A stretch of DNA of 64,000 bases from Cloeon dipterum (lineage: Eukaryota; Arthropoda; Insecta; Ephemeroptera; Baetidae). The notes beneath the pieces were generated by a model. It was not told the DNA's origin. It saw only the letters and a program-made list of their open reading frames with translations, and did no database searches. Position numbers and translations under genes: made by a program. Shown piece after piece: positions 13,195 to 25,525 of this stretch. The DNA lies in assembly GCF_949628265.1 (NCBI RefSeq), contig NC_088790.1, forward strand, positions 23,688,545-23,752,544, written 5' to 3'. How positions within the stretch are numbered: the stretch's first letter is position 1; each line of letters opens with the position of its first letter.

Positions 13195-13620
13195 TCACCG
13201 TTTTTTTCGTGACAGATTTCGATTCCTCTCCTAGAGATCAGTTTACTTGTTGTATGCCACCATGAAGAACCCCTTTTTTGTGAAATATAATAAGAATTTA
13301 ATTAAGGAGACAGTCCTCACTTATTTGAAAAGCACGTTAAATTTGCAGCGCTATCCTCACCTAGAACAATTTCGGCTTTAGTTTAAAATAAGTCAGCAGG
13401 GCTATTTTGCCGCCATATATTTGCCATGTCCAGACAAATAAAAATCTTCTATAAGAAACATATTATTAAAAGAGGGTGAGAAATCGGTCCAATATCTTAC
13501 TTGAATGCTTTAACTCAGTTGTTATAGAGATTACTTTATTTTATATGCATTTTGTTTATTTTGAGGATTTTCCAGGGTTTGGCAACATCAATCCTCTTTG
13601 TAAATCATCAGTTTTTTTAT
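13195..13620. repeat. Dispersed repeat family F, decayed copy
   Basis: This stretch shares ordered short blocks with 27,450-27,900 and 47,910-48,360. They include GATTCCTCTC followed by AGATC, GTATGCCAC, and TTTGAAAAGCACG. The copies are too diverged to define ends, and no coding capacity is visible. Confidence 0.55.
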
Positions 13621-14200
13621 TTAAGTATCATGTCGCCACATAATTTACAATTTATCTCAAGCAAAATTCGAAAATATGTTTTTTTTAAATTACAAAATGA
13701 AGTTTTCTCAAAAAAATTATGGGCAAATTAGTTGGTAAAAAATTCTAAAGAGGATACGTTGAGGGTAATTTAAAAATTAATCATTCAAAATATTAAGATC
13801 TTTAACAATTCCGTTCAACCCGTTTCAGTGACAAATTAATGTAATAATTAATTAATTGATTATAATCCGGCTGTGTTGCCTTTATTTGGACAAGCGGTTT
13901 CCAAGCGTTGACAGGAGCGGTGAAAACCGGTAGAAATTAGAAACGGGCAGCACCCTTGACTGCTTTTCGGGGCGTCGACGGGCCGGGAGCACGCGACTCT
14001 CACCCTTGGCACCCCGGCCGCAGGGGCGAGAAGGGCGTGCGCGGCGTGGGGTGGCGATTGGTGATTGGCCCGTTGCGCCGCCCGGGGGTGGAGTGAGCGG
14101 GAACAACCCTAAATATGTGCTTAAGAGTTTTCCATTATGCGCGCGATGCTTGGATGCTGGTGCAAAAAGCAATTTGGTCGCGCTTGTAAACGCGCGCATA

Positions 14201-14203
<3 letters not shown>

Positions 14204-14262
<59 letters not shown>
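14204..14262. repeat. (CT)n microsatellite
   Basis: About 58 bp of pure CT repeat, followed nearby by GT (14,371-14,385) and GTTC (about 14,395-14,414) tracts, all within one CpG-rich island. Confidence 0.95.
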
Positions 14263-14264
<2 letters not shown>

Positions 14265-17200
14265 ATCCTTCTTCTTTTAAACTATGTGTGTGTTGCGCTC
14301 GCTCGCTCGCTCTTAATGGGGCCCATATAGCTGCGTGCAAACAATAATTACCTACAAGCCCCACTGCTCTGTGTGTGTGTGTGTATGTCAGTCTGTTCGT
14401 TCGTTCGTTCGTTCATCCTCGCACCACTCCCAAACCCATTTTTCCCTCGTGCGGCGCGTTTAAAGAAGTTTCTCTTCTCTGCTGCAGACTCAAGTTTTGA
14501 TGAATATAAACTCTCACTCGCGACTTTTGCCCTCAAATTGAGATTTATCCTCTATTGAGTGAGATTTTATTACCAACCCCCTCTGTAAATTATTATAAAT
14601 TTCGAAAAATGGGTTTCGAGAGAAGTCGTTTGCATTTATAAACAATTCAAGATGTTTGGAAAAACGCGGGTATGTTTTTAAACAAGAATAATAACCGCAG
14701 AGATGGGAATTATGATTATTCTGAGCTTCTGATCATTACAAGACCATCAAATGAGCTCCAATATTACAATTTTAAGCCTTTTGAGAGCCAGGAACTGTTC
14801 AAATTGAATAAAAACATTGCGTATTGATTTTTTTTAGTTTACAGGAGAAAATTGTTTCAAAATTAAGCTTCAGGAGGAATTCTCAGCCTTAAAATTTTTC
14901 CTCTTCTCGAAAAGACTAAGGAAAAATGGAGTGCTTGTCAGAAACTGTCTTGATTTTAGTAAAAGCTACAATTTCCAGGAGACAAGTTGTGTTCAAATCT
15001 ACTCAGAAATATACAGGGAGCGAACAAATTTTTAGAAAGGATGAAACCGTTTTTCCAGAATGACTCTAATTTAATTAAAAACCACTTTTTGCCATTAGAT
15101 AAAGAGATAAGTTTTTGCTCTCACGTGCAAATAGCAAAATATAAGCTCACAAAAGGTTGTTTGCCGCAAGGCGTGTTCTGATTGTGGGTTTTGCATTTGT
15201 GCTTGAAAATTTTTAAAACTTAAAAAGATTTATTTATAACATTCAACAATTTAAATATGTTTTGTTGCTTTCCCTTGAAATTTCTGTGAAAAACATTATC
15301 ATGATTTAAGTATGCGCCATAAATTTAAAAAAAGTCTAAGCTTAAAATTATGAAAAAAAAAACTGCATGTTTGTTTACTTTCATGAAGCGTTTTTCTACA
15401 GTTCATCTTTATTCCAGTTTCATTGAAAAATTCCCTTCTTTATATTTCATTTAGCCGCTAATTTTAACCAAATTTAAATTATTTTGCATAGTAGTTCAAA
15501 GCTATTTTTCCGCGCTGAACGGTTGAAAATTCCGGACGGGAAATCACGCGCGTCAGAGGACAAAGTGAAATTGATCGCGCTGTGACAATTAATTGCGCTG
15601 CGTGTCGTTGGTGCGGTGGCGGCGGCGGCGCGCGTTATTATTGACCATCGCGTGCTGGCGGGCCACTCACATGCGCGGCGCTAAGCTGCGGCGATCATTA
15701 TTTCCGCAGGCGTGCGTTGTATCGTTTAATTAAAACACGCCCCAAATAAATAAATGCAAAAATAAATTGCGGTTCGGAAATCGAGCCGTCCGTCGCGCGG
15801 AAATTAATGAATTGTGTGTGTGTGTACATACACATTTGTGGAGCCAATTATCGCGTTGCGTGCTGCTCTGCGGGGTAGCAGGGGAGGAAGGGGAGGCAGC
15901 GGCGGCAAAAGCGGAAGAGAGCAGCGTGTAGTTTGAGGCCGAGCATATTGCCACATAAAACACCTAGGCTCTATTTATCGCGCGCCTCTCTGACCATCGC
16001 TTGCCCACCACCGCATCACTGCTTTTTATGGGCACAGATATGGTGCAAAAGGAATGACATTTATCGCCTCGCACGTTCAATCTGTGTATTTTTTGTTTCG
16101 TCCTCGCTGCACAGAATTGGAGGCGCGCGGAATCGAGCGGTTATTCCTGAGGCTGCAAATTTAATAGAAGTTTAATATTAAACACGGATTATGCATGCGA
16201 AAAGTCTTAATTTAAGTTATATGAAAAAGGCACGTGTTGATCAAAATATATTTGCTAACGTGACCAAATAATTAAGGAGTTAAATTACTTGTCGTTTACA
16301 TATTCTGTCCAAGGCAAAACGAATTATGTATATATTATGTGTTTTGTTTCAAGGCCAAATAACTTTTTCGGAGGAATGGCAGATATATACTTGATATAAA
16401 TATAAATTCTGTTATTCGTTTCTAGTTTTAATTAAAAAATTTATATTAATTAATTTATATTTTCAATTTTCTTGCAAATTTTTATTTATCTTGACAAGAT
16501 TTTTGATCAGTGTTCATTGAAGTTTTAAGGAAACTTTTGAAAAAGATTCTATTAATTGTTTTCCTTCAAAGACAAGATGAAATTTTCTGTAAACAGAATC
16601 TGCCGAGGCTTGTTGTTAACAAAATAATATGAAATTGTTATATTTGCATAAAAACCACTTTAGCAATAAAGTAAACAACATAAAAAACTTGCCTTTTTAT
16701 AAATTTCTGGCCCTCATCGATTATTTTTATAATTTTCCAAACAATATTATGATAAATTTATCCTATAACAATGAAAAATTCAAAGTTCCAAAGAATGCTG
16801 TTTGCGTGATATATATTTTTGTGACTGAAAAAGATTTGAGCTGTGAAATCTCTAGAGAGTGGATTGTATGCCGAAGAGAAATAAAGCTCATTGACCAAAA
16901 AAAGATTGAATGACGCAAATGTACGAGGAAATGCTTTCCCCCATAAAAATCAGGGGATTTATTTCGCTTATAAGGTCCTTTTGTTTACGTTTCTTACTAT
17001 AGATCTGTGAAAATACTGACTGAGCCTCAAGCTTTTGCTTGAAATTGATTCTTGAAGGTCAACCATGTTCTTTTCTGGTTTTATTTTTTCCTTATATCGT
17101 GTTTTACATGAAGCTATTTAGTACAGAAATACACATTTTTTGTAAATGAAAAAGGGTCAGTTTGTTAATTCTATTTGTTATATTTTACTTGTATTCTTGG

Positions 17201-17526
17201 TGGAAGTTTCCCTGTCGTTGAAATCGCTTTTCTGTTTAAATTGGATGGAAATCGTTGGTGGTCGCGTTTGTGATACAATGGAATATATAGGGAGAGGGTT
17301 ATATTATTTATATAGAGTGAACACAGCAGGCATCGGCACCAAGTGGAGATATTCGTGATTCTCCTCTTCATTGCACGCACTAGTGGAGAGTGCGTTTTTC
17401 ACGGTCGATATGAGAGGCAACTCCTTTGCAGGTAAACAAGACCTGAAGCACACCCTGCGGTCCATTACACTAAATGTTTTTCCTCAAGTTATTTACGCTG
17501 ACTGCGCACATAGATGGATAAAATTA

Positions 17527-17664
17527 AATTCGTCGTCTTTTTAGGGTATAATTGCGTATCGCTCAACAAGCACGCAAATTTTCATTGTTAGAATTTATTT
17601 TTGCCCTTATGCATCAAGGAAATTCGCGTTTGGTTGTTGAGAAATGCGCAATTTTTCAAGAATT
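17527..17664. mobile_element. MITE-like element, family A, decayed copy
   Basis: Interior text (CGCTCAACAAGCACGCAAAT, then AGGAAATTCGCGTTTGG) matches the element at 4,164. The terminal inverted repeats have largely decayed but AATTCGTC remains at the left end. Confidence 0.7.
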
Positions 17665-17847
17665 TCATTTTTGACGAGTCAATCGAATTCTGAGGGCAGC
17701 CAATATCATAATCACTTTTTTTTTCTTTTTTTTTTGCTCTTTTTATCCCTGTCCGAGGACCGGACTTAGTCAAGAATTCGACACAATGTGCCGAAAACCG
17801 GTGGAATAAAAGTAAAAACAATTATTTTACTACTGTTTGTGGTGTGA

Positions 17848-18119
17848 ATTAAGCAAAAAGAAACCAGTGACCAATCAAAAAAGCGAGTGACTCTCTGATT
17901 GGCTTATTTTCACTTAGTGCTTGTCATAAGATCGAGACAGCAGCGCCACAGCGACAACCAGCGGAAGCGAGTTTAGTTGCTGGCTGACTTGTCTTGTTGC
18001 TTCCACTGGCTGTCACTGTGTCGCTGCTGTCTCTCATCTGAAAGCCAATCAGAGAACCGTTCGCTTCTCTGATTTGTTGCCAATTTGTTCTTTTTGGTGG
18101 CTCTTTTTGCTTGGTATTA
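17848..18119. mobile_element. Foldback (MITE-like) element C
   Basis: Nearly the whole element is an imperfect inverted repeat of about 130 bp per arm. The left arm contains AAGCAAAAAGAAACCAGTG, CTCTGATTGGCT and GAGACAGCAGCGCCACAGCG. The reverse complement of the right arm contains AAGCAAAAAGAGCCACCA, CTCTGATTGGCT and GAGACAGCAGCGACACAG. No transposase is encoded. No second copy was found in this window, so the family assignment rests on structure alone. Confidence 0.75.
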
Positions 18120-21100
18120 ACAGTTTTACGATTCCATTGATTTTTGGTACGTTCGATCATGTCAATGTCATATTGTATTAATAAGCTGCCAAAATCCTAA
18201 ATTGACTCTCAGCAATCGATTGAGACTGTAAAAATAAAATAAACTGAAAAGTTCTTGTTATTTAACCATAAACTGGTCCTTGAGGACTGAGCTAAAGTCA
18301 AATTCGGGTGAAATTTATTTTTAAAATTTGGCTTTGAAAGTTTGCAAACGGCAAGCAGTTTCCATTACCAGAAATCTTATTTTATTTTTTTTAACAAAGA
18401 CTTCCCCCGAAATATTTCATTCACTGTTGAATAAATCTCGATGCGAGGAATAGAAATCTGCCATGAAAATATGATCTAGTATATTGCACTGAAAATAAGC
18501 ATAATTTGAAATTTTATCCTTTTTTGAGTGTAGAATGTCAATTTGATTGCTGAAATCGAAAAAATAAACTTTTAAATTGTTGTCGTTGGATATTCACTTA
18601 AATAGCGATCTAACAAAGTAGATGAAAAAAAAAATCAAATAAACGTTGACAAACGTACGTGTTAAATTAGCCACTTCCTTTATAGAAAAGATACAAACTG
18701 CAGCATCCGATTACGGCGGCGGCGGCGGCGCGTTTAACAAGATTAAATTCGATTCCCATTGCACGGGTGCCGGGGCCGGAGAAAAGAGCCGCATTGTGTA
18801 ACCGGGTACACTTATTTGTATAAAAAAAAGAAACGCGCAGCATTCGATAAAAATTGCGCCGGCGGGCATGAAAATCAGCAAGCTTGATTTTATTTCCCAT
18901 GCGGCGCGATATTCGAGCGCGCGCGAGAGGAGGTTTGCGAGGCCATTGTGCGCCGCAAACGCACAATAAATAATGCAGCCGCGTCTCTTCTCTCGAAGAA
19001 AGAAGGAATTCTCTCTCAACAATGTATCCGCAAGACATTTCACGTCAACGTCTGAAAAAATCGACGTCACGTACGGCATGGGCGAAATGATTCCAGCTGT
19101 GAACGCGCCGATACATAATAGCGAAATCCGATTTTTCTCTCCGCATTCGACATTATGGACTGCTCTCTTTTATATGTATGCTGTGTTGTCGGGGCGTAAT
19201 GTGCACAAAAACAAGCAAATAATACACAATCGGCGTGCACTCAGGGGGTGCTCAAAGGGGTATGAATTTCAGCAGCGCGCACCACCCGCTGACCTTTTCA
19301 CGACATTTACATCTCAACCAGCAACTCACCGCCCGGCGGCACGAAATGTTAAATTCTATTTCTTCAATTGAGTGCGAGAAAAACCCTATAGCTCGCACCC
19401 GGGGAGCAGTTCTCACGGAAAGTGTTTCTTTCTGGTAAATATGCAATAATTGTGACATCAAAAAATTTTCCCTTGTCGGCACAGAACTCGTTTTGCGCGT
19501 GTATCCAGTGTCGTTTGTTGGCATTGTTATGACGCAAAGTTGAGTGAAAATGATATAACTTGCTCGAGAAAAAATTTGTTTGTAGGAAACTCGATATTAA
19601 AATGAAACGTCCGTGTTTATTGTAATCGAAAGCAAGTGCTTTCAGCAGAAATATTGTTTTTACTCGTCAATAGAACTTGAAGTTGAATCTATAACGGCTT
19701 GTTTGTATATACGTTTTTCACATTGAGAAATTTAAGAACTCTGACATTCGCAGCTGCCTCTAGCAGTTCGTTTAAAACTTTATCTCTCAGTCAAGAGCGC
19801 AGGGAAAAATAAATTTCCAAACATAACAATAATGGAATATAAAATATTAAACTGATAATATTAAAAAAAAAATATGAAGTGGATTTAAGGTTAACTTCAA
19901 ACCAAAGTGCTGCAAAATGATATGTTACCCGATAGAGTATAAGCCTTGGATTTTTTCTTCAATTAAAATTTAAAATAGTGAAAATTAGTCTTTATGGACG
20001 ATGAAACGATTTTCGGGACCACAGTAGAAAAATTAAAACGATCGAATTGGTCTTTATTCATTGAATTTTTTCGATTTCTCTCGTCAATGATGAATGCAAG
20101 TTAATGGAAACACTTTGTTGAAAACGGAAATGTTAATACAGAAAATTAAAAAATACCCACAGAAAAATTTCCCAATTTTTTTTAACTAAATATCCAAATT
20201 AAAAAATTATTTCAGCGTATAGCGCAAGCCTCATGAGAGGTAATACTCGCAAATCGATTAACGCACAGGGTCCAAGAGTTTCACACATATTTGCTTCACA
20301 TAAAGAAAGGAAGATAGAGCGAGGGAGAGTTGTGCCACGAAGAGGGAAAGTGACAAAACATTAATTCCTCTTGAGTTCAATTACTATATCAGATGCAGTC
20401 CATCGTTTTCGTGATTTATAGAATCATCTGTGCAGTTAACTCTCTGAATTGGATTTTATTTTCGCGGTATGAAGGGGGCCGAAACAGCTGCTGTGGTATT
20501 TTACACAAGTTTCCTCTTAATCAAATTCTATTTAAGATTTTCGTCCTCAACGAGCATTTATCTTATTTACGGATAAAGGGTAATCTTTCATGTCCGGCAA
20601 TTTGAGGTTCAAAAAGGGATTATCAGAAAGAGCAAACATCCGATTTTAGGAGTGATATAGTCATTATTTTCTTCTCAATGATTTCGAGGAATCTCTGAAT
20701 GTGTTCGTCCACCTGAGCGATTGTCAAACAACCTAACCTCTTTATTCAAAGTTTACATTGATACACAGGCATGAAACAGAATTGGGCACTCAATTGTCCC
20801 CCAAAGTGCCATAGTTGTGTTCGTGGCTGCTGTATGTGGTGACCGCCGCACAACTTACCAGATGCATTTTATCCAAAGAATACGATTAAACATTTTTCTC
20901 ACAATTGGGATTAGGAGTAACCGCCAAGAGGATTATTTCTTTTGGTGGAGATCCGCCTATTTTCATTTGACCTCATTCACATAATGGAGTGGAAGATAAA
21001 AAGCGGCGGCCGCGCCGGGTGCCCCGCTGCGTCGTCGGCGCCAGTAAAAAATTCACGCAATAAATATATTTTGAAATTGGACACAAGGGATGCCATTATT

Positions 21101-22192
21101 TGAGGTGATCATGTGTCCTTTTTCCGCTTGGCAGCTTCCACGGATTAGAGAGCATCTTTTGTCCGGCTCCATTTCGGTTCTATGCCGGGCAGTTGCCGCG
21201 CGGCTGAGATTAAAAGCGCGAATAATGCGAGCAGGCACTTTAGACGGAATGATCCAAAGCTTTTGACCGGTGAGGCAAGATAAGTATTGATCGATCGATC
21301 AAATGCCCTATTATATCAGCTAGAAATAATATTTAAACAGCACAATATTTCGGCAAAAAGCTGCCTAATGTTCTGAAACGGACAGTTTTATACTCTAAAT
21401 CAACATGTTATCTATTTTCTGGGGCAAAATGCTTGTTCAAATGTAATCCTATAAATCATTTTAGTTAAATAATTTAATTCACTTATGAACAGAAAACTAT
21501 TTTACTATAGATTAGGATATTTACAACCAACTCTAAATTTTATAACTTGTCATTTCTTCTCGTTTAATTTTAGACATACTATCTATATACATATATATAA
21601 GTAGTCTATTTGACTCTGGGCACTAAAACACTGATATCATTTAAATTTTCGCTTTACTGCACCGTCAGCATACAATAATATACTTACGCACAATTAACTC
21701 CGAGGGAATTCTTTAATAATTTAATTTTAGCGCCAATTTTACCTTAAAAAATTGGTAAATTCATAGGAATTTTGGGCTATAAAAATAGTATTTTATTAGA
21801 CAATATTAGAAAAATCGATGAACGGTTCATTCTTAATGTGAAAAAACTATTCATGAATGCATCTTGGCTCTGTATCTTAAAAAAGCAAATTAAAGGAAAA
21901 CACTCGAGTTTTTAACTTTCTTTCATTGATATTATTTAGGCTTTCAAATAATTAAATTATTGAAATAATATCCGGAAATTTCATTTCAACAAAAGAGTGG
22001 AAGTTAATCCTAACTAGTTTTGGCTATATATTCTGGAGACAGCTGTTCCTTGAAGTTTATATAAAATTGATATAATTTAAAATAAATACATTATATACAG
22101 CGGTTCCCGCGTGTTTCTTTTCAATATAGTTAAACTGAATTCTCACTAATTTATCTGAATTATATTTTTATTTTGCTTGTGAAATTTACCAG

Positions 22193-22594
22193 TTGCATAA
22201 ACCCTAAGTGTTCGAAGCCGCCGACAGATGGCGCCACCTTAGACTTTCGATTTTAAGGCACTTCCGCTGCGATTTCAGACTCAATCTAGCTACTGTGCAT
22301 TCTTCAATTAATTTGCTTTTTTTACGTGCTGAAAACCAAAATCGATTCAGCCAATCGCCGTGGAATTGTGAAAAACTATTTTTTGAAATAAAAAAATATT
22401 TTCCAACGTTTCTACGGCGAATAGCTGAACCGATTTTGGTTTTCAGCACGTCAAAAAAGGCAAATTAATTGAAGATTGCAAAATAGCTAGATTGAGTCTG
22501 AAATTGCAGCGGAAATGCCTTAAAATTTAACTTATTACGTAAGTATACGATGGCGCCATCTCTTGGCGGCTTCGAACACTAAGGGTTTATGCAA
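22193..22594. mobile_element. Foldback (MITE-like) element, family B, full copy
   Basis: Terminal inverted repeats of about 45 bp start TTGCATAAACCCT at 22,193 and end AGGGTTTATGCAA at 22,594. Both include TTCGAAGCCGCC and ATGGCGCCA. A second nested inverted pair, GTGCTGAAAACCAAAATCG and its complement, sits around 22,326 and 22,432. The interior has no meaningful ORF. Related copies are at 39,314 (right end missing) and 37,367 (decayed). Confidence 0.85.
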
Positions 22595-24619
22595 TGCTTC
22601 AAAGAAATATAACATCAGGATTTGATTTTAACGATGGAAAACTCCTCAAGTGGCTGCTTGGAAATTGTGCGTGAAAACAAAGTATTTAAAAATTTATAAA
22701 ATGAGTGGAAAATTTTCTCAGAGAAACCAATTAGTTTTTTGCATCCATGTAGTCTCAAAAATAGGAAATTTCCAGAAATTAAGAAATGCCCCGTCTATCG
22801 AGTGGGATTTATTTCTTTCAAAAATCATATATAATGGAACGGATGGAACGAAAACTAGCTTCAAAATTTTATTTTAAAAGCCCACTGACAATGAGGTGAA
22901 CGTTTTCTTTATTTTGTATGAATTAAAACGAACTGTTGTGACAGATTGGTGATATACTTGTAAAAACATTTCCCAAGATAATTCCCAATTCCCAGTGGAA
23001 TTACTATACTTTGAGCTCAGTTAAAATTTTTCCCTTGTCAGAATAAAATCGAAAATATTATATTTATGCGTTCAATTCCCTGGTAATATTTAGAATTTGT
23101 GATAGCGGTTAATTATGATTTCTTAATTTTTGTAGAGAAAAGTGATTCATAAATTTCTAGAAAAACGTACGCCATTATATATTTACAATTTTTCCTTGTT
23201 TGCAGATTAAGTGGTCGTCTCTGGTGAAATGAAACGCAGCAGGAAAATTTGAGCCTCTTTTCTTAAGTGCAGAGAAGCATTATCGGACGAGGAGGATCAA
23301 CAGCTTGGGTGCAGCCGCAAAGGGATGCGCTCCACTCGGTTCAGATCAGTGCGCGCTTCATTGGGCGCAGCTTGAGGCTGATGAGCGAGTGCTGCGCGCT
23401 TTCAACACAACTCAAGCACGAATAATGCTCGGATGGACCAGCAACAACAAATAATAATAAATACACACAAATAGAAAACGCAGCCGCCGCCTCTGTGTCC
23501 TCGTGTCTAGGTGGTTGGTAAGCACTTTAACGCGTGCCCCCGAATCGGAAAATCAGGCAAATGCCATGCATTTCTTGTCGCTACGTTTTTGTGTGAGTGT
23601 TTATATGTATGTTTGCAGCTGGCCGACAAAGCGCGGTCGCAATTCTCGTGACGAATGATAACATCTTATTTATTTTTATTGCTTTATAGGAGCAGGTAAA
23701 CCTTTGATCATTTCCTGCCAACTCGTTTCAGGTTGCACCTTTCAAACCACCAAACATATATATCATCCGTTCTATTCGTCCTCAAATCATTCAATCGATT
23801 TAATTTTTTATTTGCTGATTTATATTTATCCTATAGGATTCGAACTCATTGTTCTCTTTGCTATCATATTAAGCAAGGGCAACTCTCAGTGCATATATAA
23901 TTTACGAACTGTGAAATAGCGATCAATTTTATTTTAATTATTTACTATATCTGTTCTAAATTTAGAATGAATATAAATTATATTTATTGACTTTTGGCGA
24001 GGTAATATACATCAGATATGTAATATATTCTAATACTATGCCCCCCAAATGCAATGCACATACAATAATACAAACAAAAATCAAAGCTATGTTATTACAA
24101 AATGCAAAGAATTCCCCAGAATCGTAAAATTTTTTTAAGCGAAGAAATTCATTCAAAGCAACGACAAACTGATCGTATCGCGGCTCAAGCCGCAGCGCAA
24201 CTGGTTAAGCACTGTACAAAATTGCAGCACTTCAAAAATGCGGATTTTGCTGCGAAATCATCAATTTCTGACGCGCAATATACAATTCAAACGCGCGGCG
24301 CGTTCCATACCCATGTGCACGTCCCTGTGCGCGATGAGCTTCTTACTAAAACATTTAAACATTAGTTAGTTTGTGGGAAAGTAAACTAAATAAAATTCTA
24401 AAGAAGATATAGTATGAAGTGCTATGCAATGTCTTAAATGTCCGTTCATCTAAATATTTATCTGTTATTAGACTCAAATAAAAATAAACTTATCATTATT
24501 TGAAGAAAAGAAAATTTAACACTCTACTCTGCGTGGAACTGACTAAAGAATGGTTGGCTTTAAGAGTATTATATATATTTGAAGAGAAGAAAAATTACCG
24601 TCATATATGATTCCGTAAT

Positions 24620-24759
24620 CGTCCTGGTCCCGGCAAAATTGCGTAACTTTCATCATCCAATCGCGAATTTCCTTGTTGCAAGAAAAGGTTAACAATGAAT
24701 TCGACAGTGAAAATTTGGGTGTTTGTTGAACGTTGCGCAATTTTTCCGGGACCAGTACG
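24620..24759. mobile_element. MITE-like element, family A, copy in inverse orientation
   Basis: A 140-bp element starts CGTCCTGGTCCCGGCAAAA and ends with the complementary text TTTTTCCGGGACCAGTACG. The interior is the reverse complement of the element at 4,164, including CGCGAATTTCCTTGTTGCA. Confidence 0.85.
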
Positions 24760-25511
24760 TATATATGTTTCAGCCCCGGCAGTGCTTTACCTGCCAAACA
24801 AAATTACCTGCAGATTATTCTGATTCACCGATCAATGGTAAAGACCGATTGTTGAAACACAATGGAAGAGAGAAAGGAGTGTCAAATATTGTAAAACCTC
24901 TCAACAAATCGTTCAACCTCAATATTAAATTGACCAGAACCATCTTCTGACCAAGTTGGTTGTTTAATTTTGCGAATTATGCTTAAAACGTTAATTTTCT
25001 AGTTAAGCCTATTGTAAATTAAAAAAAAACTTGAATTTTATGGAGGTGAGATTGATCAGATATTGAATTTGAGCCATTTTAACGCTGCTATAGTCGTGTC
25101 ATTTGCATCCATCCTACGAAAAATACTTTTTTTCCATTTCTGATGGGGTGGAAAAGGGTTGGAAAGGTTGGACTGCTTCAAGCTATCTAGGGGAGGTCAT
25201 GTCGATACGAAAGGAAAAAGTTGTTCCAATTGAGAAGACGATTTTAACGATGTCTATGAGAGAATTTTGGAGAAATCATTGTAAAGAGCGCCATAATTAG
25301 TTTAATCGGTGCACGTGTCAATTAAATGCAAACGAAGCTCAAAAGAATGCATATTTAGGCTAAAGGCACAATTTAAAAACTCTCTCACAATGTCCAAATT
25401 GTTCTATAAACGCCCTGCCTGAACAAAGTTGGGGAATTACTCGAAATTCCCGAGTTTTGACTGCTTCGGACCGCGCCCGTAAAAGTAAAACCCGCTAAAA
25501 TGGACATATCC

Positions 25512-25525
25512 GGGGGGGGGGGGGG
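25512..25525. repeat. (G)14 homopolymer
   Basis: An uninterrupted run of 14 G on the plus strand sits in otherwise AT-rich DNA. Run length could be inexact in the assembly. Confidence 0.9.

Larger units (their letters stand above)
12104..22192. other. Gene-poor region upstream of the EH1-motif exon
   Basis: No supported exon. The segment just upstream of the exon (12,104-12,530) is CpG-rich and probably holds the promoter and 5' UTR of the minus-strand gene. It carries a CT tract and a CA tract. Further CpG-rich islands lie at about 13,900-14,480, 15,520-16,150, 18,660-19,520 and 20,990-21,240. AT-rich DNA between them holds decayed repeat copies (13,195-13,620; 17,527-17,664; 17,848-18,119; 18,390-18,490). 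Confidence 0.6.

Noticed and set aside
23230..23660. Possible promoter and 5' UTR exon (TCAGTGCGC initiator-like site, GGTTGGTAAGC donor)
   Set aside because: No coding exon can be linked on the plus strand within the next tens of kilobases. Kept only as a remark in the regional description.
23834..23850. GGATTCGAACTC resembling a tRNA B box on the minus strand
   Set aside because: No matching A box, acceptor stem or anticodon loop could be folded around it.
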